The position numbers and the translations under genes were made by a program. A DNA stretch of 64,000 nucleotides from Rhizobium sp. BK418. GTDB taxonomy: Bacteria; Pseudomonadota; Alphaproteobacteria; Rhizobiales; Rhizobiaceae. Location of the stretch: positions 806,001-870,000 of the forward strand of contig NZ_SLZK01000001.1 of the NCBI RefSeq assembly GCF_004341105.1. The letters are read 5' to 3'. The notes beneath the pieces are model-generated. The model saw nothing but the letters and a program-made list of their open reading frames with translations. It made no database searches and was not told the DNA's origin. Below, in pieces: positions 20,788 to 33,117 of the stretch. Within the stretch, counting starts at the first letter, position 1. Each line of letters begins with the position of its first letter.

Positions 20788-21999
20788 ATGAAGAAGATCA
20801 AGGTCGCCAATCCCGTCGCCGATCTCGACGGCGATGAAATGACTCGCATCATTTGGCAGCTCATCAAGGATAAGCTGATCCATCCGTATCTCGACCTCGA
20901 CATCGACTATTACGACCTTTCGGTCGAAAACCGCGACGCCACCAACGACCAGGTTACGGTCGACGCCGCCAACGCCATCAAGAAGTACGGTGTCGGCATC
21001 AAGTGCGCGACGATCACGCCCGACGAAGCCCGCGTGAAGGAATTCAACCTCAAGGAAATGTGGAAGAGCCCGAACGGCACGATCCGCAACATCCTCGGCG
21101 GCGTTATCTTCCGCGAGCCGATCATTTGCCGCAACGTTCCCCGCCTCGTTCCCGGCTGGACGCAGCCAATCGTCGTCGGCCGTCACGCGTTCGGCGACCA
21201 GTACCGCGCAACCGACTTCAAGTTCCCCGGCAAGGGCAAGCTGACGATCAAGTTCGTCGGTGAAGACGGCACGGTCATCGAGAAGGAAGTCTTCAACGCC
21301 CCGGGCGCCGGCGTTGCCATGGCCATGTATAACCTCGATGAGTCGATCCGCGAATTCGCCCGCGCCTCGATGATGTACGGCCTGATGCGCAAGTGGCCGG
21401 TCTACCTGTCGACCAAGAACACCATCCTCAAGGCCTATGACGGCCGCTTCAAGGACATTTTCGAAGAAGTCTTCGAAACCGAATTCAAGGATCAGTTCAA
21501 GGAAGCCGGCATCACCTACGAACATCGCCTGATAGACGATATGGTCGCCTCTGCCCTGAAGTGGTCCGGCGGCTATGTCTGGGCCTGCAAGAACTACGAC
21601 GGCGACGTCCAGTCCGACACGGTTGCCCAGGGCTTTGGCTCGCTCGGCCTGATGACCTCGGTCCTGCTGACGCCCGACGGCAAGACGGTTGAAGCCGAAG
21701 CCGCTCACGGCACGGTGACCCGACACTACCGCCAGCACCAGAAGGGCCAGGAAACCTCGACGAACTCTATCGCTTCGATCTTCGCCTGGACCCGTGGCCT
21801 CGCCCACCGCGCCAAGCTCGACGACAATGCCGAGCTCGCAAGGTTCGCCTCGACGCTGGAAAAGGTCTGCGTCGACACCGTCGAAGCCGGCTTCATGACC
21901 AAGGATCTGGCGCTGCTCATCGGCCCGGATCAGCCTTGGCTCTCGACCACTGCCTTCCTCGACAAGATCGACCAGAACCTGCAGGCCGCGATGGCTTGA
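20788..21999 (+). CDS. icd: NADP-dependent isocitrate dehydrogenase
   Basis: 403 residues of the eukaryote-like (type II homodimeric) IDH family, which rhizobia use. Features include GDEMTRIIW near the start, the SPNGTIRN substrate loop, [11 protein letters not shown], the [11 protein letters not shown] metal-site segment and the [11 protein letters not shown] adenine-binding block. It oxidises isocitrate to 2-oxoglutarate in the TCA cycle and supplies NADPH. The ATG at 20788 follows GAGG. A strong terminator follows the stop, so the gene is monocistronic. Confidence 0.97.
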   Translation: MKKIKVANPVADLDGDEMTRIIWQLIKDKLIHPYLDLDIDYYDLSVENRDATNDQVTVDAANAIKKYGVGIKCATITPDEARVKEFNLKEMWKSPNGTIRNILGGVIFREPIICRNVPRLVPGWTQPIVVGRHAFGDQYRATDFKFPGKGKLTIKFVGEDGTVIEKEVFNAPGAGVAMAMYNLDESIREFARASMMYGLMRKWPVYLSTKNTILKAYDGRFKDIFEEVFETEFKDQFKEAGITYEHRLIDDMVASALKWSGGYVWACKNYDGDVQSDTVAQGFGSLGLMTSVLLTPDGKTVEAEAAHGTVTRHYRQHQKGQETSTNSIASIFAWTRGLAHRAKLDDNAELARFASTLEKVCVDTVEAGFMTKDLALLIGPDQPWLSTTAFLDKIDQNLQAAMA

Positions 22000-22019
22000 G
22001 CCTGCTCGGATAGAATTCG

Positions 22020-22047
22020 AAAACCCGGCCTTTGCGCCGGGTTTTTT
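22020..22047 (+). terminator. Intrinsic terminator of icd
   Basis: ACCCGGC...GCCGGGT stem followed by TTTTTTG, 20 bp after the icd stop. Confidence 0.9.
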
Positions 22048-22156
22048 GTTGCTCCAATGCTTCGACGTTGCTGCTAAATTAGCAATAGCTGCAAAACACA
22101 AGCCTCGCGTAAGTTGCAAGGTCTATCAACCTACTCGCCCAGGCATGGAGGTTCTG

Positions 22157-22430
22157 ATGGCCAAGAAGAGTTTCGTCCCCGAATTCCTGCAACTTGTAAG
22201 GCTGCTCGCTCGCCGGGAGGGTCAGGATATGATTGTCTTCTATCTCGATCTCGCACTGCTCGAGACCCAGACCCAACATTACAATCAACGGTTTCGTTCG
22301 CCTCACGGTCAGGCGGCAATTGGCGAAATACCGCCGTCGACCGAGATCATTCCTCGCGCTGCCGTAAAGATGCCGCCCGCCCCGAAGGTTGAAATCTCCC
22401 GCGCCAATGCTACGAAAAGAGCATGGGATA
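22157..22430 (+). other. Possible small gene or gene remnant upstream of the GST gene
   Basis: An ATG at 22157 (MAKKSFVPEFLQLVRLLARREGQ) follows a perfect GGAGG at ideal spacing, and the first 60-90 codons have moderate host-like bias. There is no stop before the GST start: the frame runs on to 22708 in the wrong frame of the GST gene. Either a short protein overlaps GST out of frame, or the true end has been lost by a frameshift. The stretch 22048-22156 holds nothing else recognisable. Confidence 0.3.
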
Positions 22431-22442
22431 AAGGAGAACAGG

Positions 22443-23072
22443 ATGAACGAGGAAATCACCTTCTACACCAACCCGATGTCGCGCGGCCGAATAGCGCGAT
22501 GGATGCTGGAAGAAACCGGCGTCCCATATCATACCGAAATCCTGACTTTCGGCGGGACGATGAAGGAACCGGACTATCTGTCCGTCAACCCGATGGGCAA
22601 GGTGCCGGCGATCCGTCACGGGAAGACGATCGTGACGGAATGCGCGGCGATCTGTGCGTATCTTGCGGACGCCATTCCTCAAGCAGGCCTCGCGCCGCCG
22701 CCCGATGAACGGGCCGATTATTACCGCTGGATGTTCTTCGCCGCCGGGCCGCTGGAAGCCGCCGTCACACTGAAGGCGCTCGGCTTCGAAATTCCGCAGG
22801 AACGGCTGCGCATGGCCGGCTGCGGTTCCTTCGGCGATGTGATGGGCACATTGGAGAAGGCAGTTTCGGCCGCCTCCCCCTATATCACCGGCAAGCGCTT
22901 CACAGCGGCCGACGTCTATGTAGGCTCGCATATCGGCTGGGGGCTTGCCTTCGGCAGCATCGAAAAACGCCAGGTCTTCGTCGACTATTTTGGCCGGCTG
23001 TCCGAACGTGATGCCTATAAGCGGGCAACGGCCTTGGACGAAGAAGCGGCGAAAGCGATGCAGGCTGCCTGA
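22443..23072 (+). CDS. Glutathione S-transferase family protein
   Basis: 209 residues. The N-terminal thioredoxin-like domain (EITFYTNPMSRGRIARWMLEE) has the Ser and Arg usual at the GSH site of bacterial GSTs, the cis-Pro segment GKVPAIRHG and the T/E-x-x-A motif (VTECAAICAYLAD). A helical C-terminal domain contains FTAADVYVGSHIGWG. It likely conjugates glutathione to electrophiles or reduces peroxides; substrate unknown. The ATG at 22443 follows AAAGGAGAACAGG. It converges on the AraC-type gene, 5 bp apart. Confidence 0.9.
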   Translation: MNEEITFYTNPMSRGRIARWMLEETGVPYHTEILTFGGTMKEPDYLSVNPMGKVPAIRHGKTIVTECAAICAYLADAIPQAGLAPPPDERADYYRWMFFAAGPLEAAVTLKALGFEIPQERLRMAGCGSFGDVMGTLEKAVSAASPYITGKRFTAADVYVGSHIGWGLAFGSIEKRQVFVDYFGRLSERDAYKRATALDEEAAKAMQAA

Positions 23073-23077
23073 GCATC

Positions 23078-23929
23078 CTACGCAAGCGGCATATAAATGT
23101 CCGTCCGCAATTCAGTCGGCGCGACCTGGCGCGGATTGTTGAGGTATTCCTCGAACATGATGCGATCCCGGAGCTGCCGGCCGGATGCCGGCAGCCACTG
23201 GGCATAGAGCCACTGATAGGCCTTGTACATGTCGGCATAAGGTCCTTTGTGATGCAGAACGGCATAGTCGCCGCCTTCCACCTTCAGCCGCTCCAGCGGT
23301 GCGTTGACTGCCGTCTCGCTACCAGCTGTCACACAGGCTATCGAGCGCAGTTTCTCGGGCTGCACCAGATCGGGGTCGTCGAGATAGACGCCGATCATCC
23401 GCATGTCGGGCTTTGCAAGTCCACGGGCGTAAAGCATGCCGAACAGCGTTTCGAAGGCCTTTCCGATCTCCATATAGGAGCCGGTATGAGGAACGCCGAC
23501 CAATTCGAGCGGTGGAATGGTTTTCAGGGTGACATCAAACATGGCTTGCGCCTTTCCGGAGATTGAGAGTTCGAACTGCGTGTGGCTTCCCTCTTTCCGG
23601 TAACGTGCCGGCGGCATTCCGTAGACCGATTTGAAGATGCGGTTGAAGGACTGGAGATTAGGATAGCCTGATCGCTTCGCAATCTCGCTGACATCAAGAT
23701 CCGTGCGGACGATGTCGCCCGCCGCGCGATGCAGCCGCAGCCGCTTGACGGTCGCCGCCAGCGTCTCGCCGTAAATCGCCCTGTAGATCCGATGCCAGTG
23801 ATAGCTTGATAGGCAGGCAATCTCGGCCAGCCGCTCCATATCCAGATCCTCGTCCAGATGATCATGAATATAGGCCGAAACCCGTCTCAGACGGTCTTCG
23901 TAAAGCGCCCATACCATTTCAGCCACCAT
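23078..23929 (-). CDS. AraC-family regulator with C-terminal GyrI-like effector domain
   Basis: 283 residues. The N-terminal AraC/XylS double helix-turn-helix (about residues 5-105: LAEIACLSSYHWHRIYRAIYG ... VSEIAKRSGYPNLQSFNRIF, given in pieces) is followed by a GyrI-like/SoxR-associated domain that typically binds small hydrophobic or drug-like ligands (ELVGVPHTGSYMEIGKAFETL). This order (HTH first, GyrI last) is that of Rob-like regulators of stress and efflux genes. The ATG at 23929 was chosen; a longer frame to 23974 is possible. Its target may be the adjacent convergent GST, which is inference from position only. Confidence 0.88.
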   Translation of the reverse strand: MVAEMVWALYEDRLRRVSAYIHDHLDEDLDMERLAEIACLSSYHWHRIYRAIYGETLAATVKRLRLHRAAGDIVRTDLDVSEIAKRSGYPNLQSFNRIFKSVYGMPPARYRKEGSHTQFELSISGKAQAMFDVTLKTIPPLELVGVPHTGSYMEIGKAFETLFGMLYARGLAKPDMRMIGVYLDDPDLVQPEKLRSIACVTAGSETAVNAPLERLKVEGGDYAVLHHKGPYADMYKAYQWLYAQWLPASGRQLRDRIMFEEYLNNPRQVAPTELRTDIYMPLA

Positions 23930-24074
23930 GTCAAACCCCGCTATTCGATCGGCTGCAGCAAAGCATAGCCTCATTTGACAAATCCTGCGGACTTCTCATG
24001 ACACGCAGGAGGTCTGCGCCTTGTCGCGCTCGGAACAACCTCATGCAGAACAAAAGCGACGCTCGCCCAAAAAG

Positions 24075-24100
24075 AAAAGGCGGGAACATGTCCCGCCTTT
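24075..24100 (-). terminator. Intrinsic terminator of alaS
   Basis: AAAGGCGGGA...TCCCGCCTTT stem followed on the minus strand by TTCTTTTT, about 20 bp after the alaS stop. Confidence 0.88.
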
Positions 24101-24121
24101 GCAATCAATCCATGTTGGAGT

Positions 24122-26776
24122 TCAGCTTGCGAGTGCCGCCGCAACGGCCTCAAGCGCCTCGTCAGCCTTGGCGCCATCGGGGCCGCCGGCCTGGGCCATG
24201 TCAGGACGGCCGCCGCCGCCCTTGCCGCCGAGCGCTGCAGAGGCGACACGCACCAGATCGACCGCGCTGAAACGGTCGACGAGATCAGGCGTGACGGCGA
24301 CGACTGCGCTTGCCTTGCCGTCTTCCGAAACGCCGATCAGCGTCACGACACCGGAGCCGATGCTGGCCTTGCCGTCATCGGCGAGACCCTTCAGATCCTT
24401 CGGGTCGACACCGGCCACGGCCTTGCCGAGGAACTTGACGCCGGCGACCTCACGCACGGCATCGGCAGAACCGCCCTGCCCGCCGCCCATGGCGAGCTTG
24501 CGCTTGGCATCGGCCAGTTCCTTTTCGAGTTTGCGGCGCTCGTCCATCAGCGCCTCGACTCGCGAGAGGACCTCGGACGGCTGAACCTTCAGCGAGGCAG
24601 CGAGCGTTTTCACGCGTTCGTCCTGCTCGGCAAGATATTCGCGCGCCGCTTCGCCGGTGACGGCTTCGAGACGGCGAACGCCAGCCCCGACAGCGCTTTC
24701 GCCAAGGATGCGAACGAGACCGATCTGGCCGGTGGCAGATACATGCGTACCGCCGCAGAGCTCAATCGAATAAGGCTTGCCGGCCTTGGCTCCATGCAGA
24801 CTGGTGCCCATCGATACGACACGCACTTCATCGCCGTACTTTTCGCCGAAGAGCGCCATGGCGCCTTCTTCGATCGCGTCGTCGACGCTCATGAGGCGGG
24901 TCGTAACAGGCGCATTCTGCAGAATGATCTCATTGGCCATTTCTTCGACGGCTTTCAACTCCTCAGCCGTCATCGGCTTCGGATGCGAAACGTCGAAGCG
25001 CAGGCGCTCGGGGGCGACCAGCGAACCCTTCTGGGCGACATGGGTGCCGAGCACTTCGCGCAGCGCCTCATGCAGAAGATGCGTTGCCGAGTGGTTGGCG
25101 CGCAGGCGGGAACGGCGGGCGTGATCGACTGTCAGGACAACCGCCTCGCCGGTCTTGAACGCGCCTTCGACAACGGTGCCAGAATGCACGAACAGGCCTT
25201 CGCCCTTCTTCTGCGTGTCCGATATCTCAATCTTGCCGTGGTCGGTGGAGATGACGCCGGTATCACCCATCTGGCCGCCGGACTCACCGTAGAACGGCGT
25301 CTGGTTGACAACGATCTGCACTTTGTCGCCGGCCCTGGCCTCAGCGGCAACGGCGCCGTCCTTGACGATCGCTTGCACCACGCCTTCGGCCGTCTCGGTG
25401 TCGTAACCGAGGAACTCGGTCGCGCCATGCTTTTCCTTGAGCTCGAACCAGACGGTTTCGGTCGCCTTCTCGCCCGAGCCGGCCCAATGCGAGCGTGCCT
25501 CGGCCTTCTGGCGCTCCATCGCATCGGTGAAGCCCGAGATATCGACGCCGATTTCGCGGGCGCGCAGGGCATCCTGTGTCAGATCGAGCGGGAAGCCGTA
25601 GGTGTCGTAGAGCCTGAAGGCGGTCTCGCCGTCCAGCATGTCGCCCTTGGTCAGGTCGGCGGTCGCATCCGACAGAAGCGACAGGCCGCGCTCCAGCGTC
25701 TTGCGGAAACGGCCTTCTTCGAGCTTCAGCGTTTCAGAAATCAGCGCTTCGGCGCGCACCAGTTCCGGATAGGCACGGCCCATCTCCTGCACCAGCGTCG
25801 GCAGCAGCTTGTACATCAGCGGCTCCTTAGCGCCGAGAAGCTGGGCGTGGCGCATGGCGCGGCGCATGATGCGGCGCAGCACGTAGCCGCGGCCTTCGTT
25901 CGACGGCAGCACGCCATCGGCGATCAGGAAGGCCGACGAGCGAAGGTGATCGGCGATGACGCGATGGCTTGCGGAACCTTCAGCCTTGACGCCCATCGTA
26001 TCCTCGATGGCGCCGATCAGCGTACGGAAGAGGTCGGTGTCGAAGACGCTCTGGACGCCCTGCAAAACGGCGGCCATACGCTCCAGGCCCATGCCGGTAT
26101 CGATCGACGGGCGCGGCAGCGGATTGCGCACGCCGGGCTCGGTCTGTTCGAATTGCATGAAGACGAGGTTCCAGAATTCCAGGAACCGGTCGCCATCCTC
26201 TTCCGGCGAGCCGGGAGGGCCGCCCCAGATCTTCTCGCCCTGGTCGATGAAGATTTCCGAGCACGGACCGCAGGGGCCGGTATCGCCCATCTGCCAGAAA
26301 TTGTCCGACGTCGGGATGCGGATGATCTTATCGTCGGAGAAGCCGGCAATCTTCTTCCACAGCGTCGCTGCTTCCTCGTCTTCGGAATAGACGGTCACCA
26401 GCAGGCGGTTCTTCGGCAGGTCGAAACCTTCGGTGACGAGCTTCCAGGCAAGCTCGATCGCATTCTCCTTGAAATAGTCGCCGAAGGAGAAGTTGCCGAG
26501 CATTTCGAAGAAGGTCAGGTGGCGCGCGGTATAGCCGACATTATCGAGATCGTTATGCTTGCCGCCGGCGCGCACGCACTTCTGCGAGGTGGTCGCCGTC
26601 GAGTAGGGACGCTTTTCCAAGCCGGTGAAGACGTTCTTGAACTGGACCATGCCGGCATTGGTGAACATCAGCGTCGGGTCATTGCGCGGCACGAGCGGGC
26701 TCGATGGAACGATCTCGTGGCCGTTCTTCTTGAAGTAGTCGAGGAAGGTCGACCGGATATCGTTTACACCGCTCAT
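24122..26776 (-). CDS. alaS: Alanine--tRNA ligase
   Basis: 884 residues, the full bacterial length. The N-terminal aminoacylation domain begins [19 protein letters not shown] with class II motif 1 [20 protein letters not shown] (given up to 20 residues). The editing domain has [11 protein letters not shown] and the zinc-binding CGGTHV, and a Gly-rich C-Ala domain ends the protein ([16 protein letters not shown]). It charges tRNA-Ala and clears Ser/Gly mischarging. It is transcribed from its own promoter after recA, which has its own terminator. Confidence 0.97.
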   Translation of the reverse strand: MSGVNDIRSTFLDYFKKNGHEIVPSSPLVPRNDPTLMFTNAGMVQFKNVFTGLEKRPYSTATTSQKCVRAGGKHNDLDNVGYTARHLTFFEMLGNFSFGDYFKENAIELAWKLVTEGFDLPKNRLLVTVYSEDEEAATLWKKIAGFSDDKIIRIPTSDNFWQMGDTGPCGPCSEIFIDQGEKIWGGPPGSPEEDGDRFLEFWNLVFMQFEQTEPGVRNPLPRPSIDTGMGLERMAAVLQGVQSVFDTDLFRTLIGAIEDTMGVKAEGSASHRVIADHLRSSAFLIADGVLPSNEGRGYVLRRIMRRAMRHAQLLGAKEPLMYKLLPTLVQEMGRAYPELVRAEALISETLKLEEGRFRKTLERGLSLLSDATADLTKGDMLDGETAFRLYDTYGFPLDLTQDALRAREIGVDISGFTDAMERQKAEARSHWAGSGEKATETVWFELKEKHGATEFLGYDTETAEGVVQAIVKDGAVAAEARAGDKVQIVVNQTPFYGESGGQMGDTGVISTDHGKIEISDTQKKGEGLFVHSGTVVEGAFKTGEAVVLTVDHARRSRLRANHSATHLLHEALREVLGTHVAQKGSLVAPERLRFDVSHPKPMTAEELKAVEEMANEIILQNAPVTTRLMSVDDAIEEGAMALFGEKYGDEVRVVSMGTSLHGAKAGKPYSIELCGGTHVSATGQIGLVRILGESAVGAGVRRLEAVTGEAAREYLAEQDERVKTLAASLKVQPSEVLSRVEALMDERRKLEKELADAKRKLAMGGGQGGSADAVREVAGVKFLGKAVAGVDPKDLKGLADDGKASIGSGVVTLIGVSEDGKASAVVAVTPDLVDRFSAVDLVRVASAALGGKGGGGRPDMAQAGGPDGAKADEALEAVAAALAS

Positions 26777-26860
26777 TTCATGCCCTTCGATGCTGCCAGC
26801 AGGCAGGTAAAATTAAATCCATCGGCTTTTATCGTTCGACCTAGCCACTGTCCAGCGAAC

Positions 26861-26902
26861 AAACAAAACCGGCCGCATTCTCGTCACAGAATGCGGCCGG
26901 TT
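26861..26902 (-). terminator. Intrinsic terminator of recA
   Basis: ACCGGCCGCATTCT...AGAATGCGGCCGGT, a 14-bp perfect stem followed on the minus strand by TTTTGTTTG, 25 bp after the recA stop. Confidence 0.9.
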
Positions 26903-26926
26903 GGAATTCGATTCAGTTATGGCCGA

Positions 26927-28018
<1,092 letters not shown>

Positions 28019-28077
28019 TCGATCCACCTTTAGGTTATTGACGCTGCTCAAGCAATGTCGCCGCTGATGCGAAGTTT

Positions 28078-28092
28078 GTACTCCATTTGTTC
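28078..28092. promoter_or_regulatory. Alphaproteobacterial LexA (SOS) box-like site upstream of recA
   Basis: GTAC-N7-GTTC on the + strand (GAAC-N7-GTAC on the recA strand). This differs by one base from the direct-repeat consensus GTTC-N7-GTTC of alphaproteobacterial LexA. It lies 60-74 bp upstream of the recA ATG. Confidence 0.65.
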
Positions 28093-28247
28093 TTATTTCG
28101 CAATGGGGTTGCAAATAATTGAAAGAAAAAGGTAAAACGGCCTGTGTTCTATTTTTGTTTTATCGATGCAAAGCAACGGCTTAGTGTGCTTCGCCCCGTG
28201 AATGCGGCCACTTTGCCCGCCATTCGATTCGCTTCCGGAGTGCAGAA

Positions 28248-29192
28248 ATGAGCGCTAAGATTCTCGTTCTCGGCGGCGCCCATATCGATCGCCGCGGCCG
28301 CATTTCCGGCGAGACGGCGCCGGGCGCCAGCAATCCCGGCACATGGTTCGAGGAACCCGGCGGCGGCGGCTTCAATGCGGCGCGCAATCTCGCCCGCCTC
28401 GGATTCGACGTGACGATGATTTCACCGCGCGGCGGCGACCCGATCGGCGAGATGGTGAGCGAGGCGGCGGACTTTGCCGGGATTAACGACCGCCCCTTCG
28501 TTTTCCTCGACCGCAAGACGCCGAGCTATACGGCGATCATCGAGAGGGACGGCAATCTGGTCATCGCGCTTGCCGATATGGATCTCTATCGATTCTTTGC
28601 ACCGCGGCGGCTGTCGATCCGCTGGGTGCGTGACGCTTTCGCCGCCACCGATTTCATCCTCTTCGATGCCAATCTGCCCGAGGAAACAGCTGTCGCCATC
28701 GTTGCGAAAGCCAAGGCACTCGGCAGGCCGGTTGCGGCTATCGCCATCTCGCCGGCAAAGGTGGTGCGCCTCCTGCCCTGCCTCGACGGTATCGACTATC
28801 TCTTCCTCAACGAGGCCGAGGCTGCGGCCCTTGTCGGCGACCGCCCGGACGATGCTGCCGGCTGGCCGTCGCTGCTCGGTGACATCGGTGTTGGCGGAGC
28901 GGTCGTCACCCGCGGCCAGCGCGAGCTCGTCGCCTTCAAGGAAGGCCGTGCGCTCGTCCTGCAGCCGCCGATTTCCGACACTGTCGCCGATGTCACCGGT
29001 GCGGGAGATTCGCTTGCAGCCGGTACGCTCTCCGCCCTGATGCTCGGCTTGCCGCTCGAAGAAGCGGTTCGTCATGGCGCTGCTGCCGCAGCATTGACCG
29101 TCCAGTCATCGCATGCCGTGAACGAAAATCTTTCGCCTGACCTGCTCCGCGACATGCTTTCGCTTGTCCCGGCGGCGAGAATTCTGCATTGA
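28248..29192 (+). CDS. psuK: PfkB-family sugar kinase, probable pseudouridine kinase
   Basis: A 314-residue ribokinase-like protein. The N-terminal GGAHIDRRGR and GGGGFNAARNLARLG motifs bind the sugar, and the C-terminal DVTGAGDSLAAG carries the catalytic Asp of PfkB kinases. The pseudouridine assignment comes from context: the next gene 30 bp downstream encodes pseudouridine-5'-phosphate glycosidase, its usual partner in pseudouridine breakdown. The kinase makes pseudouridine 5'-phosphate from pseudouridine released by RNA turnover. The ATG at 28248 follows GGAG. Divergent from recA. Confidence 0.85.
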   Translation: MSAKILVLGGAHIDRRGRISGETAPGASNPGTWFEEPGGGGFNAARNLARLGFDVTMISPRGGDPIGEMVSEAADFAGINDRPFVFLDRKTPSYTAIIERDGNLVIALADMDLYRFFAPRRLSIRWVRDAFAATDFILFDANLPEETAVAIVAKAKALGRPVAAIAISPAKVVRLLPCLDGIDYLFLNEAEAAALVGDRPDDAAGWPSLLGDIGVGGAVVTRGQRELVAFKEGRALVLQPPISDTVADVTGAGDSLAAGTLSALMLGLPLEEAVRHGAAAAALTVQSSHAVNENLSPDLLRDMLSLVPAARILH

Positions 29193-29222
29193 AGCCGCTA
29201 AATCGATAAACGGATACGGATC

Positions 29223-30149
<927 letters not shown>

Positions 30150-30224
30150 AGCCAGGGCGGACGGGTTTCGCCAGCAATTACATCGTGGAAAGACGTGAGG
30201 GGCGCACAGCGCCCCTTGTTCGTC

Positions 30225-32828
30225 TCAGCTATCCAGCGTCTCTTTCACCGCCACAGCCAGTTGCTTCAGCGAGAACGGCTTCGGCAGGAAGCCGAACTTG
30301 GCTTCCGGCGGCAGGTTGCGGGCGAATGCGTCTTCAGCGTAACCGGACACGAAGATGAATTTCAGGTCCGGATATTTCTTGCGTAGCTCACGCAGCAACG
30401 ATGGCCCGTCCATCTCGGGCATGACAACGTCGGAGACGACGATATCAACCTTGCCTTCGAGTTCATCCATGATGTCGAGCGCTTCCACACCCGAGCCCGC
30501 CTCATAGACGGTATAGCCGCGCGTCTCCAACATGCGCTTGCCGCCGCGCCGCACTGCTTCCTCGTCCTCGACGAGAAGGATGACGGCCGAACCCGTCAGG
30601 TCTTCCGGCTGCTTCGGCTGAACGAGTTCCACTACATTTGCACCGCCTGAAGCAACTGCCTGATCCGAAGCTTCCGCTTCCGTGGCAACGGCCGGCTCGG
30701 CGATATGGCGCGGCAGGAAGATGCGGAAGGTGGTGCCCTTGCCGACTTCCGATTCCGGCTGGATGTAGCCGCCGGACTGCTTGACGATGCCATAGACCAT
30801 GGCAAGGCCGAGACCGGTGCCCTTGCCCACTTCTTTGGTGGTGAAGAAGGGCTCGAAGATCTTGTCCATGATCTCGGGCGCAATGCCGGTGCCGGTATCG
30901 GTCACTTCTACGAGCACCATGTCCTCATGCGGCATGTAGGAATAGTTGAAGGCGGCGACTTCGGCGGCCGGCAAATTACGGGTACGCAGCGTCAGCGTGC
31001 CGCCCTGGGGCATCGCATCGCGGGCATTGACGCAGAGATTGATCAGCACCTGCTCGAATTGCGACAGATCGGTTTTCACAGGCCAGAGATCGCGGCCATA
31101 TTCGACGTCGAGTTTGACATTGGTGCCCGAAATCAGCCGGTCGACCAGCATGCGCAGATCACCGACGACATCGGTGAGGTTGAGCACCGTCGGCCGCATC
31201 GTCTGCTTGCGCGAGAAGGCGAGCAACTGGCGTACCAGTACCGCCGCGCGGTTGGCGTTGCGTTTGATTTCTATCAGATCGGCGAAGCTTGCATCCGAAG
31301 GCCTCGCCTGCAGCAGCAGATGGTCGGAGGAAAGCAGGATTGCCGTCAGCACGTTGTTGAAGTCATGCGCGATGCCGCCGGCGAGCGTACCGACCGCATT
31401 CATCTTCTGCGTCTGCGCCATCTGCGCTTCGAGCGCCTTCTGCTCGGTCACTTCGACCGCATAGACGATTGCCGCCTCTTCCGGCGCCTCGTCCGACTGG
31501 TCGATGACGGCATTCACATAGAAGCGGAAGAAACGCGCCTCATCGGTCGGCGTGCGGGAATCGATCGGCGCGATATCGCCTTGCCGGTCCTTTGCGGCGG
31601 CGAGCGCTGCAGCAATCTGCGGCCGGTCGCTCTCCTGCACGATGGTTTCCAGAAGTGCGCCGCGCTCAAGATCGTCACGCGAGACGATATTGGAAAAGAG
31701 TTTCAGGAAGGGCGCATTGGTGCGCAGGATCTTGCCGCGACCGTCGACCGAAGCAATCGCCATCGGTGTATTGTTGAAGAAACGCGTGAAACGCATGGCG
31801 GCGGCCGAGGCGGATTGCTCGTTCTCCTGGCCCGCATCGCGCGTCAGCACGATGGTGCGGCTTTCGCCGGGCGCACCGTCGCGCATGGAGGTGACGCGAT
31901 GGATGATCTGCACCGGCAGGCTTTGGCCGTTCGATTTGCGCAGGTCGAGGTCCAGCGTCACGGTCTTCTTCAGGCCGGGTTCGGCCTGCACCGACTGGAT
32001 CAGCGCCAGCCCTTCGCCCGCGACGAGATCGCCGATATTCATCGAGCCTGGCATGAATTTCGTCAGGTCCAGACCCAGCCATTCGGCAAGCGTGGCATTG
32101 AGATAGAAGATTTCGCCCTTGCGTCCGGCCGAGAAGAAGCCAGCCGGCGCGTGGTCGAGATAGTCGATCGCGTTCTGCAGTTCCTTGAAAAAGCGCTCCT
32201 GGTCTTCGCGCTCGGTGGTGATATCGGTAATCTGCCAGATCTGCAGCGGCTTGCCGTCGCCGTCTTCCGGCTTCAGCAGCCGCGCCTTCAGGCGATACCA
32301 GTGCGCGCCGGCGCTGCCCCCCGGTCCGACGGCGCGCAACAGGCGGAATTCCTCGCGGCCTTCCCGGCCTTCGCGCAGACCGTTCACCAGCCGGTAAAGC
32401 GCTTCATTCGATTCGCGATGGCGCGACAGCAGGGTTTCCAGGGTCTGCACCTCGGTCGCCTTGCGGGCGCCGGTCAATGCGCCGTAAGCGGCATTGGCAT
32501 AGACGATGCGGCCTTTTTCGTCCGTGATCAACGTCCCGTCGGGATGGCTGTTCAGAAAGGCGCGCGCCAGGCCGTCGGATTGGCGCTGCGGCATCACTTC
32601 GATAAAGCCGATTACCGAGGAGACGAGGAAAAAGATGCCGACCATGGCAAGCACGCCAAGCCCGCCAAGAACCAATTCATTGCCGAGCGAATCCTTGAAG
32701 AGGACGAAGGCTGCCGCTGCCGCAATCAGCACGATTGCCAGCAGAATGATGCGTAGCGCCGTGCCAGAACGCCCCCCGCGATCCACAAGCGGCGCGTTAT
32801 AGTCATCGACCTGACGCGATTTCGTCAT
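30225..32828 (-). CDS. cckA: Cell-cycle hybrid histidine kinase CckA
   Basis: 867 residues. Order: two membrane segments (about 25-44, 52-74), PAS domains (about 85-450), a HisKA domain with H488 in [12 protein letters not shown], an HATPase_c domain ([30 protein letters not shown]) and a C-terminal receiver with D800 ([15 protein letters not shown]). This is the CckA architecture. CckA feeds phosphate through the ChpT phosphotransferase to CtrA and CpdR, or removes it when acting as a phosphatase, setting cell-cycle timing. Start ATG at 32828. A CtrA-type site upstream of the 47-kb gene is a possible downstream target. Confidence 0.93.
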   Translation of the reverse strand: MTKSRQVDDYNAPLVDRGGRSGTALRIILLAIVLIAAAAAFVLFKDSLGNELVLGGLGVLAMVGIFFLVSSVIGFIEVMPQRQSDGLARAFLNSHPDGTLITDEKGRIVYANAAYGALTGARKATEVQTLETLLSRHRESNEALYRLVNGLREGREGREEFRLLRAVGPGGSAGAHWYRLKARLLKPEDGDGKPLQIWQITDITTEREDQERFFKELQNAIDYLDHAPAGFFSAGRKGEIFYLNATLAEWLGLDLTKFMPGSMNIGDLVAGEGLALIQSVQAEPGLKKTVTLDLDLRKSNGQSLPVQIIHRVTSMRDGAPGESRTIVLTRDAGQENEQSASAAAMRFTRFFNNTPMAIASVDGRGKILRTNAPFLKLFSNIVSRDDLERGALLETIVQESDRPQIAAALAAAKDRQGDIAPIDSRTPTDEARFFRFYVNAVIDQSDEAPEEAAIVYAVEVTEQKALEAQMAQTQKMNAVGTLAGGIAHDFNNVLTAILLSSDHLLLQARPSDASFADLIEIKRNANRAAVLVRQLLAFSRKQTMRPTVLNLTDVVGDLRMLVDRLISGTNVKLDVEYGRDLWPVKTDLSQFEQVLINLCVNARDAMPQGGTLTLRTRNLPAAEVAAFNYSYMPHEDMVLVEVTDTGTGIAPEIMDKIFEPFFTTKEVGKGTGLGLAMVYGIVKQSGGYIQPESEVGKGTTFRIFLPRHIAEPAVATEAEASDQAVASGGANVVELVQPKQPEDLTGSAVILLVEDEEAVRRGGKRMLETRGYTVYEAGSGVEALDIMDELEGKVDIVVSDVVMPEMDGPSLLRELRKKYPDLKFIFVSGYAEDAFARNLPPEAKFGFLPKPFSLKQLAVAVKETLDS

Positions 32829-33117
32829 CTATTCCTCGCATAAGCCTGACCTGCCGCGCTTGTAACACCGTTGCGAAGCGGGAATCAGGCATTCTTTTTC
32901 TTCTTACCAACTTGCTGCGCCCTCAAAAACAGCAGGCTTTCGTCAGACTGCTTGAATTCACAGGCAAACGCGCCAGTTTGCCCCGTAACCCCGTTCTACC
33001 AAATAGGTTGCACAACAGGAAATCGCGTCCGCCGGTGACTGGACAGACCCGCCGGCTCTTGCCTAAGGAGCGGAAAAGTCGTCTGTTGTGCCATGATGCG
33101 AAATGGAGTGAGTGCCT

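Noticed and set aside
30705..32756. 683-codon plus-strand frame opposite cckA
   Set aside because: An antisense shadow produced by GC3 bias; the minus-strand kinase has every expected domain.
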